The notes below the pieces were generated by a model. That model was not told the origin of the DNA. It searched no databases and saw only the letters and a list, made by a program, of their open reading frames with translations. From NCBI RefSeq assembly GCF_016107325.1, contig NZ_RCVT01000002.1, positions 558,001 through 622,000 on the forward strand: 64,000 bases of DNA. Reading direction: 5' to 3'. The stretch is from Sphingomonas sp. MA1305. Its GTDB lineage: Bacteria; Pseudomonadota; Alphaproteobacteria; Sphingomonadales; Sphingomonadaceae. The position numbers and the translations under genes were made by a program. Shown here in pieces: positions 1 through 8,043 of the stretch; within the stretch, counting starts at the first letter, position 1; every line of letters begins with the position of its first letter.

Positions 1-97
1 GCTGGAACACGAAATCCCAGCGCAGGTGAGAAAAACAGATGAGCAGATGCGACTGTGCGGCGGGAAATCGGGCGTCAGCCGGAATTGGAGTGCTCAT
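1..97 (-). CDS. Glycosyltransferase / UDP-galactopyranose mutase-like protein, N-terminal fragment
   Basis: Only the first 32 codons lie in the window; the gene runs off the left edge. The start ATG follows an AGGGAG ribosome-binding site. After about 15 residues comes HLLICFSHLRWDFVFQ, which resembles the opening of a family in which a short CFSHLRWDFV.QRPQ motif begins a glycosyltransferase, sometimes annotated as or fused to UDP-galactopyranose mutase. The product probably works in surface polysaccharide synthesis. The identification rests on this one motif, so the exact reaction is open. The upstream region holds an FNR-like palindrome described separately. Confidence 0.55.
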   Translation of the reverse strand, partial: MSTPIPADARFPAAQSHLLICFSHLRWDFVFQ

Positions 98-511
98 CAG
101 TATCTCCCTGATCGGCCCCCGCCGGCGAGTTGATCTTACTTGCAGCGCAAGTGCATGTCCCTAATGCGCCTCAATCGGCGAGTGCCATCCTGTATGATCC
201 TGATCATTAATCTGTTTTGTGGTGAGCATCGACAGGTTGAACAGTTAGTTCGCGCATAATGACCGTTTCGATGCCATGAGCCTTCCTTCAGAACTTTCCA
301 GTCGCTGCGGACCAGGCAACAGCATCGTCGTCGGTTCGGGATGCGTGCAAGCCGAATCTAGTGCGTCAAATTGTCAGAATGTTCTTCGGCGCTATCCAAG
401 CCTTATTATGAATGTCACAGGCGTTCCCGACGCGTGAAGTCTCGCGCGGTACAGCCTGTGCGTGTGCGATGGCACTGGGGATGCCGAGGCGTGACGGATA
501 TGTCCGTACCG
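98..511. other. Intergenic region between the left-edge gene and the Crp/Fnr gene
   Basis: No convincing gene is seen on either strand. Base composition is less GC-rich than the neighbouring genes. It holds two small palindromes: ACTTGC-AGC-GCAAGT at 138-152 and ATGATC-CT-GATCAT at 194-207. Both lie in the presumed promoter region of the leftward gene that starts at 97. Confidence 0.6.
194..207. promoter_or_regulatory. FNR-like palindrome
   Basis: ATGATCCTGATCAT contains TGAT-N4-ATCA and matches 8 of the 10 defined bases of the FNR/FixK consensus TTGAT-N4-ATCAA. It lies 97 bases upstream of the leftward start codon at 97. A Crp/Fnr regulator gene is encoded about 300 bases away, so regulation by that protein is plausible but only inferred. 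Confidence 0.35.
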
Positions 512-1246
512 TCACGCCGCCAGCGCCGGATGCCCTGTGACCAAAGGCAGATGAAGATAGGACGGCGAAAAGCCGCAGGCCGATTCCAACGCGGCTATGT
601 CGGGGATGATGACCTCATGCCCTTCGAACTCTACAAGACCAGCAAGACGCAGTTTTTTCATCATACGGTTGACGTGCACCGCCGTCAGGCCAAGCGCGTC
701 GCCAAGCTGCTCCTGTATCACCGGCACCAGGAATCGACCGTCACGGACCGCGCCGATGGCATCAGCTCGGGTGTGCAGCTCACAAATCAGATGGGCCAGC
801 GCAGTTTCCGCATCCTGCGAATTCAGCAGCCACATCCGCAAGATAGCTTCGTCGGTCAGCTTCGCACGCCACAATGCCTTACCGATCGCGGGAGACACTG
901 CGACGGCTTGTTCGATCACATTAGCCTGGACTCGCGCCACCTCGCAGTCCGTCAGGGCGACGATGGCGTGCTCCATCGCCTCTCCGGTCACGGCGTGAAT
1001 GCCGCAGAAATCGCCCGGAAGCATGAACCCCGTGATACGTCGGCTTCCATTCCTGCGGACGCTGTAACGTGCAGCCCAGCCGCTCTCGATGACGTAGACG
1101 TAACCCGGGCGATCCCCGACCTGCAGGATATCGCGCCCGCGCTTGACCGACACGGATGACCAGGGGATGGATTGGACGAGGTCGACGTCGAGCTCTTCCA
1201 AGTCTGCGAGCTGGCAAAGGCGGTTCAAGAATAATTTCGCTGGCAT
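512..1246 (-). CDS. Crp/Fnr family transcriptional regulator
   Basis: 244 residues, normal for the family. An N-terminal cyclic-nucleotide-binding-type beta barrel spans roughly residues 25-145, with GDRPGYVYVIESG and MLPGDFCGIHAV typical of this fold. A long dimer helix follows, then a winged helix-turn-helix around residues 175-215 with the recognition segment TAVHVNRMMKKLR. The N-terminal cysteine cluster of oxygen-sensing FNR is absent, so an iron-sulfur sensor is unlikely; the effector is unknown. The ATG follows a strong AAGGAGAG site. The gene stands alone; its downstream neighbour on the same strand begins beyond a 414-base gap with an FNR-like palindrome. Confidence 0.9.
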   Translation of the reverse strand: MPAKLFLNRLCQLADLEELDVDLVQSIPWSSVSVKRGRDILQVGDRPGYVYVIESGWAARYSVRRNGSRRITGFMLPGDFCGIHAVTGEAMEHAIVALTDCEVARVQANVIEQAVAVSPAIGKALWRAKLTDEAILRMWLLNSQDAETALAHLICELHTRADAIGAVRDGRFLVPVIQEQLGDALGLTAVHVNRMMKKLRLAGLVEFEGHEVIIPDIAALESACGFSPSYLHLPLVTGHPALAA

Positions 1247-1466
1247 GCCGCACTCTCCTTCCGTGGGTTGCGGAATGAGCGAGGTACCACATCGATAAAC
1301 TTGCGTATTTGTCGAAGGTTAATGGCACCCAATGAGCGCTGGCGGCCATCAAGCGTCTTTGCGGACAGCTATGGCGCGGAATGTGGCCGCCCGTCTGTTG
1401 CAAGGGAAAGGCGGATAAATCCTCCGCCTCGACCAAATAATGCTGCAGTCGCGCGAGGTGTCGCGT

Positions 1467-2738
1467 CTACATTCCAAGGGCGAGATGTTCGTGTTCGCTG
1501 ACCCCAAATGCCCCGCGATGCGTCTGCTCGACCAGCTCCCGGTCTGTGTCGCTGGTCAGCGCGGCGCGTGCCCGATCGACGGCATCGGAAGCCTCGCGCG
1601 CGAGAAGCTGTCGTGCCGCCGGCGCATGCCGCGCTAGCGCCCCAAGCGCCTTTTGCAGGCGAACGCCGACTTCGACGAGTCCGGCGCCGTCGCGCGCAAT
1701 GGGCCTGCACCAGTCGTCGAGCAATGCGGCTAGCGGAATCGGTGAAACATGAACTTTGGCGGGTAGCGGCGTGATCTGCTGCGACCCGAAATCGAGCAGC
1801 CGCAGCATCACCCGGCTGCCCGCTTCGATCACCGCAATGGCGGTGCCGGGATCGTTGACCGCCGGTGACAGCGCCCGGGACGCGATCTCCGACAGCACCA
1901 CCAGACCGAAGCGCGGATCGTGATCGAAGGCGCGCTGGTGCGCCAGCGTGAAGGCCTGTTGCACGTCGTCCACCGCCGCCTCATCGGCGGCGGCGCCGAT
2001 CAGCGCCATCGGCCGTCCGGGTTCGACCAGGCTGCCAGGGAGGGCGAGCACGTGGATGTCGGCATCCATCGCCTTGGCGATCCGACCCAGCCGCGCGATG
2101 TCGACATGGGTGACCCGCGCCATCGTCGGCGCCGGCACGGCCGTCCTGCCGCTCTGCTCGACCGTGGGCGGTTCGCCATCCAGCGCCAGCGGTACGGCGA
2201 TCGTCTCCACCGCTGACATCGCCGCGCGCTCGACCCGGTCGATCGTGTCGGACACGCGGCCGAATCGGGCGATATGCTCGGTCCAGCGCAGCAGCGTCAC
2301 GACGATGAACAGGATGACCAGAATGGTGCCGAAGAACAGGATGACGCGGCCGGTATCGCCATAGAGGCCCGTCGACAGCGCGACGATGCCGACGATCGCG
2401 AACAGGAAGCTGCCGAGGAAGGTGGCGAGCGCATTCTGCGCGGTGCTGTCGTCGATCAGCAGCTGGACCGCGCGCGGCGTGATCGTGCTGGTCGCCCCCG
2501 AATAGGCCGACACCATCGCGGTCAGCGAGAAGGTGGTGACCGCCAGCATGCTGGAGGCGAGCATGGTGAGGATGCTGTCGACCGACTTGGATCCAACCGT
2601 CGCAGCGAAGTGATAGGAGATGGTGTGCCCGACCAGCGCGCCGGCAAGCGCGAGAGCCCCGCCGAAGCCGCACATCAGCGCCGCCCGGAACCACATCCGG
2701 CGCGTCAGCAGTCGGATCACCCATTGCCAACGCGTCAC
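1467..2738 (-). CDS. DUF2254 family membrane protein
   Basis: 423 residues. Hydrophobic segments sit near residues 16-36, 52-75, 105-125 and 131-150, followed by a long soluble region that is probably cytoplasmic. The pattern, including MLASSMLAVTTFSLTAMVSA in the second segment and a later HDPRFGL...ALSPAVNDPGTA stretch, matches the DUF2254 family of predicted membrane proteins. No biochemical role is established for the family. The next gene upstream on the same strand, a cation/proton antiporter, ends 63 bases before this start, so the two may be co-transcribed. Confidence 0.85.
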   Translation of the reverse strand: MTRWQWVIRLLTRRMWFRAALMCGFGGALALAGALVGHTISYHFAATVGSKSVDSILTMLASSMLAVTTFSLTAMVSAYSGATSTITPRAVQLLIDDSTAQNALATFLGSFLFAIVGIVALSTGLYGDTGRVILFFGTILVILFIVVTLLRWTEHIARFGRVSDTIDRVERAAMSAVETIAVPLALDGEPPTVEQSGRTAVPAPTMARVTHVDIARLGRIAKAMDADIHVLALPGSLVEPGRPMALIGAAADEAAVDDVQQAFTLAHQRAFDHDPRFGLVVLSEIASRALSPAVNDPGTAIAVIEAGSRVMLRLLDFGSQQITPLPAKVHVSPIPLAALLDDWCRPIARDGAGLVEVGVRLQKALGALARHAPAARQLLAREASDAVDRARAALTSDTDRELVEQTHRGAFGVSEHEHLALGM

Positions 2739-2801
2739 GGCCGCTCCCCTTTCGGCTGTCCAAGCCTTGGCGACGGCGTGGGGTTCCGCAGCAGCGGCGC
2801 G

Positions 2802-4004
2802 TCAGTGTTCCGCCTCGTCCGATCCGGTCAATTGCCAGCGGCGGAGCAGACGGGGCATCGTCAGCCCCTGTGCGAAGATCGAGAAGGCGACCACGCCGAA
2901 GGTGATGACGACGATCTGTCCCCGCTCGGCGACGCTCGCCGGCACCGCCAGCGCCAGCGCGAGGCCGACCGCGCCGCGCAATCCGCCCCAAACCAGCACA
3001 TGCTGATAGGTGGCGGGCAGCCGCAGCTGCGATCGCTCGAATGGTACTGCCAAGGGGTAGACCGCCGCCGCGCGGCCGATCAGGGTCAGGATGATCGCGA
3101 CGACCAGCGGCAGCGACACCAAGGCGATCGGCTGATGCGCCTCATGGCTGCCGATCAGCAGGAACAGACAGGAATTGGCGAGGAAGGCGGCATAGGTCCA
3201 GAAATCCTGCACATGCTGGCGCCCCGCGACCGAGATCGAGCCGCGCGGCCCGACGTTGCCGACAATGAGGCCTGCCGCGAGTGCCGCGAACACGCCCGAC
3301 GCATGTACATGTTCGGCGAGCAGGAACGATCCCCAGGCGACCACGGTGGTCAGCGTCACCTCGACCAGATGATCGCTCGTCCGGCCGGCGAGGGTCAGCA
3401 CGCCGACACCGATCGCCGCGCCGATCACCAGACCGCCAGCGACCGTCCACAGCAGCGCGAGCGACGCGCCCGATGCCGTCAGCGCCTCGCCGTTAGCGAT
3501 GCCGACGAGGATCGCAAACCCGACCGCGGCGACGCCATCGTTGAGCAGGCTTTCGGATTCGACCACCATGCTGAGCCGCGGCTCGGCCTTCATCTCCTTG
3601 AAGGCGGCAATGACCGATACCGGATCGGTCGCCGCGATCAGCACCCCGAAGAAGGCTGCACCGAGCAGGCTCCAGCCGAGCAGCAGGTGCATGCCGCCCG
3701 CGACCACGGCCGCGCTGATCGCCACGCCGACAAAGGCGAGCACCAAGGTCAGCGGCATTTCCTCGCGGAAGCGCGACCAGCGCAGCTGCATCGCCGCCTC
3801 GAAGATCAGCGGCGGCAGGAAGACGTTGAAGATCAGCTCGCGCGACAGCGGTAGCTCGGCACCGACCGGCAGATAGGCGAGGCCGATGCCGGCAAGCACC
3901 AGACCGGCCGTATAGGGCAGCCCGATCCGCCGCGAGACCATCGCGACGAGCGAGGCGACGACGAGCAGGGTGCCGAGTTCGGTCAGCCCGATATCGCCGC
4001 TCAT
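2802..4004 (-). CDS. Cation:proton antiporter, CPA1 (NhaP-type) family
   Basis: 400 residues and almost entirely membrane-spanning, consistent with 10-12 helices. Diagnostic CPA1 elements are visible: the ATDPVSV motif near residue 127 carrying the transport aspartate, and ESLLNDG near residue 150. The protein probably exchanges Na+ or K+ for protons across the inner membrane and so supports pH and salt homeostasis. The frame is open upstream to 4238, but the ATG at 4004 follows a G-rich ribosome-binding site and gives a normal CPA1 N-terminus, so that start is chosen. No C-terminal TrkA regulatory domain is present. It may share a transcript with the downstream DUF2254 gene. Confidence 0.9.
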   Translation of the reverse strand: MSGDIGLTELGTLLVVASLVAMVSRRIGLPYTAGLVLAGIGLAYLPVGAELPLSRELIFNVFLPPLIFEAAMQLRWSRFREEMPLTLVLAFVGVAISAAVVAGGMHLLLGWSLLGAAFFGVLIAATDPVSVIAAFKEMKAEPRLSMVVESESLLNDGVAAVGFAILVGIANGEALTASGASLALLWTVAGGLVIGAAIGVGVLTLAGRTSDHLVEVTLTTVVAWGSFLLAEHVHASGVFAALAAGLIVGNVGPRGSISVAGRQHVQDFWTYAAFLANSCLFLLIGSHEAHQPIALVSLPLVVAIILTLIGRAAAVYPLAVPFERSQLRLPATYQHVLVWGGLRGAVGLALALAVPASVAERGQIVVITFGVVAFSIFAQGLTMPRLLRRWQLTGSDEAEH

Positions 4005-4450
4005 CGATCGCCCCCCACCGTCGCGCCGATAACCCTCAATCGAAGCGGTCGATTGTTCCAGGATATGCCGAGGACGAGAGGCGCGTGCGCATGTCAAGCG
4101 GATGCTTTCATATCGAGCATAGGCATTCCTGGTCACAGGTAATCGGCGCCGGCGGCCCGACCAACGCCATAAACCTGCGCCTTCCGGCCAAAGCGCGCAC
4201 CCAGATGACGATATCGCAGTCGCCGCCCCACCTAGCAATCTTTGATCAGCCTGACGTCAGGCAATGGCCAGCGACACCCACCCGAAAGCACTCCTTCCAT
4301 CGCCTGCATCCCCGGGTGATCCGCCACGCGCGAGATGAACGGCAGGATTGGAGGATTGGCTTAGTCACGTAGCGTGGCCGATTATGGGTCCAGCCCGCCG
4401 TCGATCGTGATCGATTTCACGAGCTATCAATGAACGGCGGACGGGGCTGC
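4005..4450. other. Intergenic region upstream of the antiporter gene
   Basis: 446 bases between the antiporter start and the stop of the PAS-LuxR gene, both leftward. A 95-codon rightward frame (4085-4372) exists, but it has no recognisable ribosome-binding site, domain or typical codon bias and is not believed. The antiporter promoter should lie here. No RNA gene or terminator with a clear T-run was seen. Confidence 0.5.
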
Positions 4451-5923
4451 TCAACCCATGCCGATGCCGCGTTCGCGAGCCCAGATGACCGCTGCGCTGC
4501 GCCGGTTGACGCCGATCTTCGCATAGAGGCGGGATACGTGGTTGCGCACGGTATTGCTCGTCAGCCCGAGCTGATCTGCGATAGCCTTGTCGTTGGCGCC
4601 TTGGCAGATGAGTTCGAGCACCTCCCGTTCCCGTTTGCTGAGGTCGAGGGGATGGTGCTGCTCCGCATCGCCGCCGCCACGTAGCGTCGCTAGCTTGTCC
4701 ATGATCGAGCGGCTGAACCAGTTCGCGTCCTTCATCACCGCGTCAATCGCTGCGACGAGCTCCAACTCGCTGTGGCGGCGTGCCGTCACGTCCTGATAGA
4801 GCCAGAGGGCGCAGCGTTTGTCATGCAGGTCGACGATCTCCGCCGAGACCAAGCAGTCGATCGGAGCGCCGTTCGCCGGGAGCACGCGGACGTCGTAAGT
4901 ACGTATGCCCCCCCGCCGCTCCAGCTCGCGCTCGACGGCCTCGCGCTGCGTTGCGTCGTTCCATAACTGTATCTCATCCGCGTCGCGTCCGATCAGATCG
5001 TGTGAGCCGCGACCGGTCAGCCGGACAAAAGCCTCGTTGACCTCGACAATGCGGTGGTCGGGCAGAGCGGTGACGACCATACCGCCGGGAGCGAGCCGGA
5101 ACATCGTCGCCGCGCGATGCTCGCTCGACGCCAGAGCGCGCTGCGCGAGCCGCCGCGGCTCCAGATCGGCGAAGGTGAAGAGCATGCAACGCTGGTCGGC
5201 AACCTCGATGGGCTGGCCGGCAAGGATGACGAGCCGCGACGATCCGTCTGGCAATGGCAATTCCGCCTCGACCTGCGGGATCGTTGCGCCGCGTTGAAGC
5301 CGCTCGGCGACCAGCGCGTTCCGCTCCGTATGGGCCAGAATGTCGAGATCACGCAGATGCCGTCCCTCGATCTCGTCGCGCGAACATCCGCACAATTCCG
5401 CGAAGCCTGAGTTGGCACGGACAAAGCGTTGGTCGGCGAGGCGCAGGATCAGCGCCGGGGCTGGGTTGGCCTGGAACATCGCCTCGAACCGTGCCTCCGC
5501 ATCGTAGCGCTCGGACACGTCTTGGATGACGAGGGCAAGATAGTCAGGGTCGCCGCCGTCGACGTCCATCACGACGTCGTGAACCATATGGGTCCAGCGC
5601 GGCTCGTTGGTGCCGATCGGCGCGACATCGACGACCACGTCGGGGAAGTTCTCGCCGGCCAGCATGCGCATGATCGGATAGTCGCGTCGCGCCAGGCGCT
5701 GATGGTTGCGGTAGCGCAGGCAGAAACGCTGGCAATATTCGTCAGCCGTCGCGCCCAATTCGTCGGCATGATGCACGCCATGCATGGCCAGTGCCGCATC
5801 GTTCGTCCCGACGATCGCTCCTGACGGATCGACCAGGATCACGCCGACGGTGAGTCCCGCCATCAGCTGTTCGAGATGGCGCAAGGTCGGCGCGTGGAAG
5901 GCTTGCATCGGCTGATCGTCCAT
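4451..5923 (-). CDS. PAS-domain sensor with LuxR-type DNA-binding domain
   Basis: 490 residues. Three PAS-like modules in tandem (about 15-130, 145-260 and 270-385) are followed by a LuxR/FixJ-type helix-turn-helix at about 425-485, with LSKREREVLELICQGANDKAIADQLG split between the first two helices. It is a one-component regulator: PAS domains sense a small molecule, redox state or light, and the HTH binds DNA. The LOV-type NCRFLQ motif is absent, so a flavin photoreceptor is not indicated, and no heme ligand can be assigned. No histidine kinase or receiver domain is present. The gene is divergent from the GlsB-like stress gene at 6117, which is a natural candidate target. Confidence 0.85.
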   Translation of the reverse strand: MDDQPMQAFHAPTLRHLEQLMAGLTVGVILVDPSGAIVGTNDAALAMHGVHHADELGATADEYCQRFCLRYRNHQRLARRDYPIMRMLAGENFPDVVVDVAPIGTNEPRWTHMVHDVVMDVDGGDPDYLALVIQDVSERYDAEARFEAMFQANPAPALILRLADQRFVRANSGFAELCGCSRDEIEGRHLRDLDILAHTERNALVAERLQRGATIPQVEAELPLPDGSSRLVILAGQPIEVADQRCMLFTFADLEPRRLAQRALASSEHRAATMFRLAPGGMVVTALPDHRIVEVNEAFVRLTGRGSHDLIGRDADEIQLWNDATQREAVERELERRGGIRTYDVRVLPANGAPIDCLVSAEIVDLHDKRCALWLYQDVTARRHSELELVAAIDAVMKDANWFSRSIMDKLATLRGGGDAEQHHPLDLSKREREVLELICQGANDKAIADQLGLTSNTVRNHVSRLYAKIGVNRRSAAVIWARERGIGMG

Positions 5924-6116
5924 GCGGCATGAAGCCTCCGGCGAGGCGCGGAGTTCCAGCGCCTGCGGTGCGGAACTACCAATTCGATCGTGACGAAACT
6001 ACCATAGGGGCTGGGGCCGGCCGTAACCCCCGATGAACGTCCAGGCCGCTCTGCGGGTTGATACGATAGCAGAGGCGATGATCGGCAATTCCGCCAGTCC
6101 GCCCGCGGAGGATGTC

Positions 6117-6386
6117 ATGGGCTTGATAATCTTACTCGTCGTTGGGGGGCTGATCGGCTGGGTCGCCAGCATCATCATGCGGACCGATGGTCAGCAGGGA
6201 ATCTTCCTCAACGTGGTGGTCGGGATCGTCGGTGCCATGCTTGCCGGCTTCCTGCTGACGCCGCTGATCGGCGGTGCGCCCATCACCAGCGGTATCATCA
6301 GCCTGCCGTCGATCCTGGTGTCGCTGCTTGGCGCGGTGGTCCTGCTGGGGATCGTCAATCTCTTTCGCCGCGGCTCGGTCCGCTAA
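6117..6386 (+). CDS. GlsB/YeaQ/YmgE-family stress response membrane protein
   Basis: 89 residues with three glycine-rich hydrophobic helices. GGLIGWVASIIMRT near the start and IVGAMLAGFLL in the middle are typical of the transglycosylase-associated GlsB/YeaQ family of small inner-membrane proteins often induced by acid, osmotic or envelope stress. The frame is open from 6033, but the ATG at 6117 follows GGAGG and gives the normal family length. It heads a rightward run of four small genes with short gaps, suggesting a stress or envelope island. Confidence 0.88.
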   Translation: MGLIILLVVGGLIGWVASIIMRTDGQQGIFLNVVVGIVGAMLAGFLLTPLIGGAPITSGIISLPSILVSLLGAVVLLGIVNLFRRGSVR

Positions 6387-6470
6387 ACGGCGCGTCGCGT
6401 CGCCCGACTCCTCATCCGCAACGTGCGGTTACGGAGCGGTCGACGCCGCCCCCCGATCACGGAGGCTAAC

Positions 6471-6776
6471 ATGCACCGGCACGTCATCGCTGCGATCCTC
6501 GCGGCGTCCATTGCGACGGGGACGTCGGCCCAGAGCACGGACAGGTCACACAATCCGGCGATAAAGCATCCCACCGCCCATGGCGTCGCGATGCCCGCCA
6601 AGGGGCGCAACTCGTTCACCGAGGCACAGGCGCGCGGCCGCCTGGAGAAGGCCGGGTTCAGCGCGGTCAGCCGCTTGGCCAAGGATCGCAACGGCGTCTG
6701 GCAGGGAACCGCGGTACGCAACGGCGCCAAGACGACCGTGATGCTCGATTACAAGGGCAACATCACCACTCGCTGA
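6471..6776 (+). CDS. Secreted PepSY-like small protein
   Basis: 101 residues. A signal peptide (MHRHVIAAILAASIATGTSAQ) predicts export to the periplasm with cleavage after an ATGTSA-type site. The mature part has the layout of a single PepSY-like unit: an alpha-helical stretch SFTEAQARGRLEKAGF, then beta strands ending in VMLDYKGNI. Such domains are common in small periplasmic proteins and in protease inhibitors, but no function can be given here. The ATG at 6471 follows GGAGG and is preferred to the open frame from 6423. It lies 84 bases after the GlsB-like gene and 30 bases before the next gene. Confidence 0.7.
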   Translation: MHRHVIAAILAASIATGTSAQSTDRSHNPAIKHPTAHGVAMPAKGRNSFTEAQARGRLEKAGFSAVSRLAKDRNGVWQGTAVRNGAKTTVMLDYKGNITTR

Positions 6777-6806
6777 GGCGAGCGGTCAGCTCTTCAGGAG
6801 ACAACC

Positions 6807-7439
6807 ATGACCAGAACGATTACGCGTCTGTTCGACGATTACGCCGATGCCAAGGCGGCCGTCTCGGCCCTCGAGAGTCACGGTGTGCCACACGGCAGCA
6901 TCAGTATCATCGCCAACGATGCCGATGGGCGCCATCAGGCCGGTGACACGGGGCACGACGGCGTCAACGACCACGGCGACGTCAGCCGCGGCACGTCGAC
7001 GGGCGCCGTGCTGGGCGGCGCCGGTGGGCTTCTCGCCGGTCTGGGCCTGCTCGCCATTCCGGGGCTTGGGCCCATCGTCGCGGCCGGCTGGCTGGCGGCG
7101 ACCGCAGCGGGCGCCGGTATCGGCGCTGTGGGCGGTGCGGCAACGGGAAGCATCGTCGGTGCGCTCAAGAACGCCGGCCACAGCGACGAGGAGGCGAACG
7201 TCTATTCCGAAGGTGTCCGGCGCGGCGGGACCCTGGTCAGCGTCCGTACCGACGACGCGGCGCCGGGGCAGGTGGAGTCGATCCTCGATACCTATCGGTC
7301 GGTGGATGCGACGGAGCGTGGCGCCGCTTACCGTGCGCAGGGCTGGAACGCGTTCGACCCGGGCGCGCCGGCCTACACGCGTGATGAAATCGAGCGGGAT
7401 CGCGCATCCTACTCTACGAGGCGCGATCGCGTCATCTAA
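6807..7439 (+). CDS. YflT-domain, glycine-rich general-stress-type protein
   Basis: 210 residues. The N-terminal part (about 1-40) starts ITRLFDDYADAKAAVSALE, matching the YflT/heat-induced stress protein module. The centre (about 65-125) is a glycine/alanine-rich hydrophobic hairpin (GGAGGLLAGLGLLAIPGLGP) likely to insert in a membrane. The C-terminal part repeats a small alpha/beta segment (VRRGGTLVSVRTD) and ends highly charged. Related proteins are stress-induced in several bacteria, with no defined biochemical role. The ATG follows CAGGAGA. Its position in a set of small stress-type genes supports that assignment. Confidence 0.75.
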   Translation: MTRTITRLFDDYADAKAAVSALESHGVPHGSISIIANDADGRHQAGDTGHDGVNDHGDVSRGTSTGAVLGGAGGLLAGLGLLAIPGLGPIVAAGWLAATAAGAGIGAVGGAATGSIVGALKNAGHSDEEANVYSEGVRRGGTLVSVRTDDAAPGQVESILDTYRSVDATERGAAYRAQGWNAFDPGAPAYTRDEIERDRASYSTRRDRVI

Positions 7440-7467
7440 GTTACAGGCGTAGGGCAGCCGAGGTCGA

Positions 7468-7854
7468 ATGGTGGGTCGTAAACTGTACGAATTCGGCTGC
7501 CGCATCTGCGGGCGTGGTGCGGACCTGTTCGGTCACCCCGCCGCCATCGTTCTGGTCGCGCTGTTCTGCGCGATTTGGTTCCTGGCGGCGGGCGCCGCCG
7601 GTGAGAATGCGCTGACGCTCATCCTGTCGGTCCTGTCGATCACGCTGACGCAAATGGTGCTGAACGGACAGCGACGCAGCGAGCAGGCGTTGCATCTCAA
7701 GATCGACGAACTGGTCTATGCGATCCAAGGTGCCCGCAACGAGGTTGCCGGGATCGAGACAAAGTCCACCGAGGAGCTCGACGCGTTGCGACGGACGGGC
7801 GAGGCAGCCGAGGATGAGCTCGAGCATCGTGGCGCCGACCGCGGCCGGCAGTGA
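7468..7854 (+). CDS. Low-affinity iron permease family membrane protein
   Basis: 128 residues. Two hydrophobic helices (about 24-46 and 49-68) are followed by a charged cytoplasmic helix beginning KIDELVYAIQGARNEV. This compact layout, with GHPAAIVLVALFCAIWFL in the first helix, matches the bacterial members of the low-affinity iron permease family (Fet4-related). Transport has not been shown for most bacterial members, so iron transport here is an inference by family only. The ATG at 7468 follows GAGG. It ends the run of four small genes; about 190 bases with no visible gene separate it from the convergent ABC operon. Confidence 0.78.
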   Translation: MVGRKLYEFGCRICGRGADLFGHPAAIVLVALFCAIWFLAAGAAGENALTLILSVLSITLTQMVLNGQRRSEQALHLKIDELVYAIQGARNEVAGIETKSTEELDALRRTGEAAEDELEHRGADRGRQ

Positions 7855-8043
7855 GCTGCTTTTGTGGAGCGCGTAAGGCTTCGGACAACCTCCGCTGCCA
7901 ACCGAACGAACGTCCTAGGTCGGCAGCCGCAACGACGACTGCAGAACTTCAAAACGTCGGTCTGAGTGCCCGAAGCGTAGCCTTCCCTAGCTGACGGACA
8001 TCGTTCAGATGCTTGTCGCCGGAGCAGCTAGGATACTGCCGTT

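Noticed and set aside
4085..4372. 95-codon rightward frame in the antiporter upstream region
   Set aside because: No ribosome-binding site, no domain, and codon use unlike the neighbours.
5972..6000. GGAAC resembling the -35 box of a general-stress (EcfG) promoter before the GlsB-like gene
   Set aside because: No GTT-type -10 box was found 16-17 bases downstream; the bases there read CGAA.
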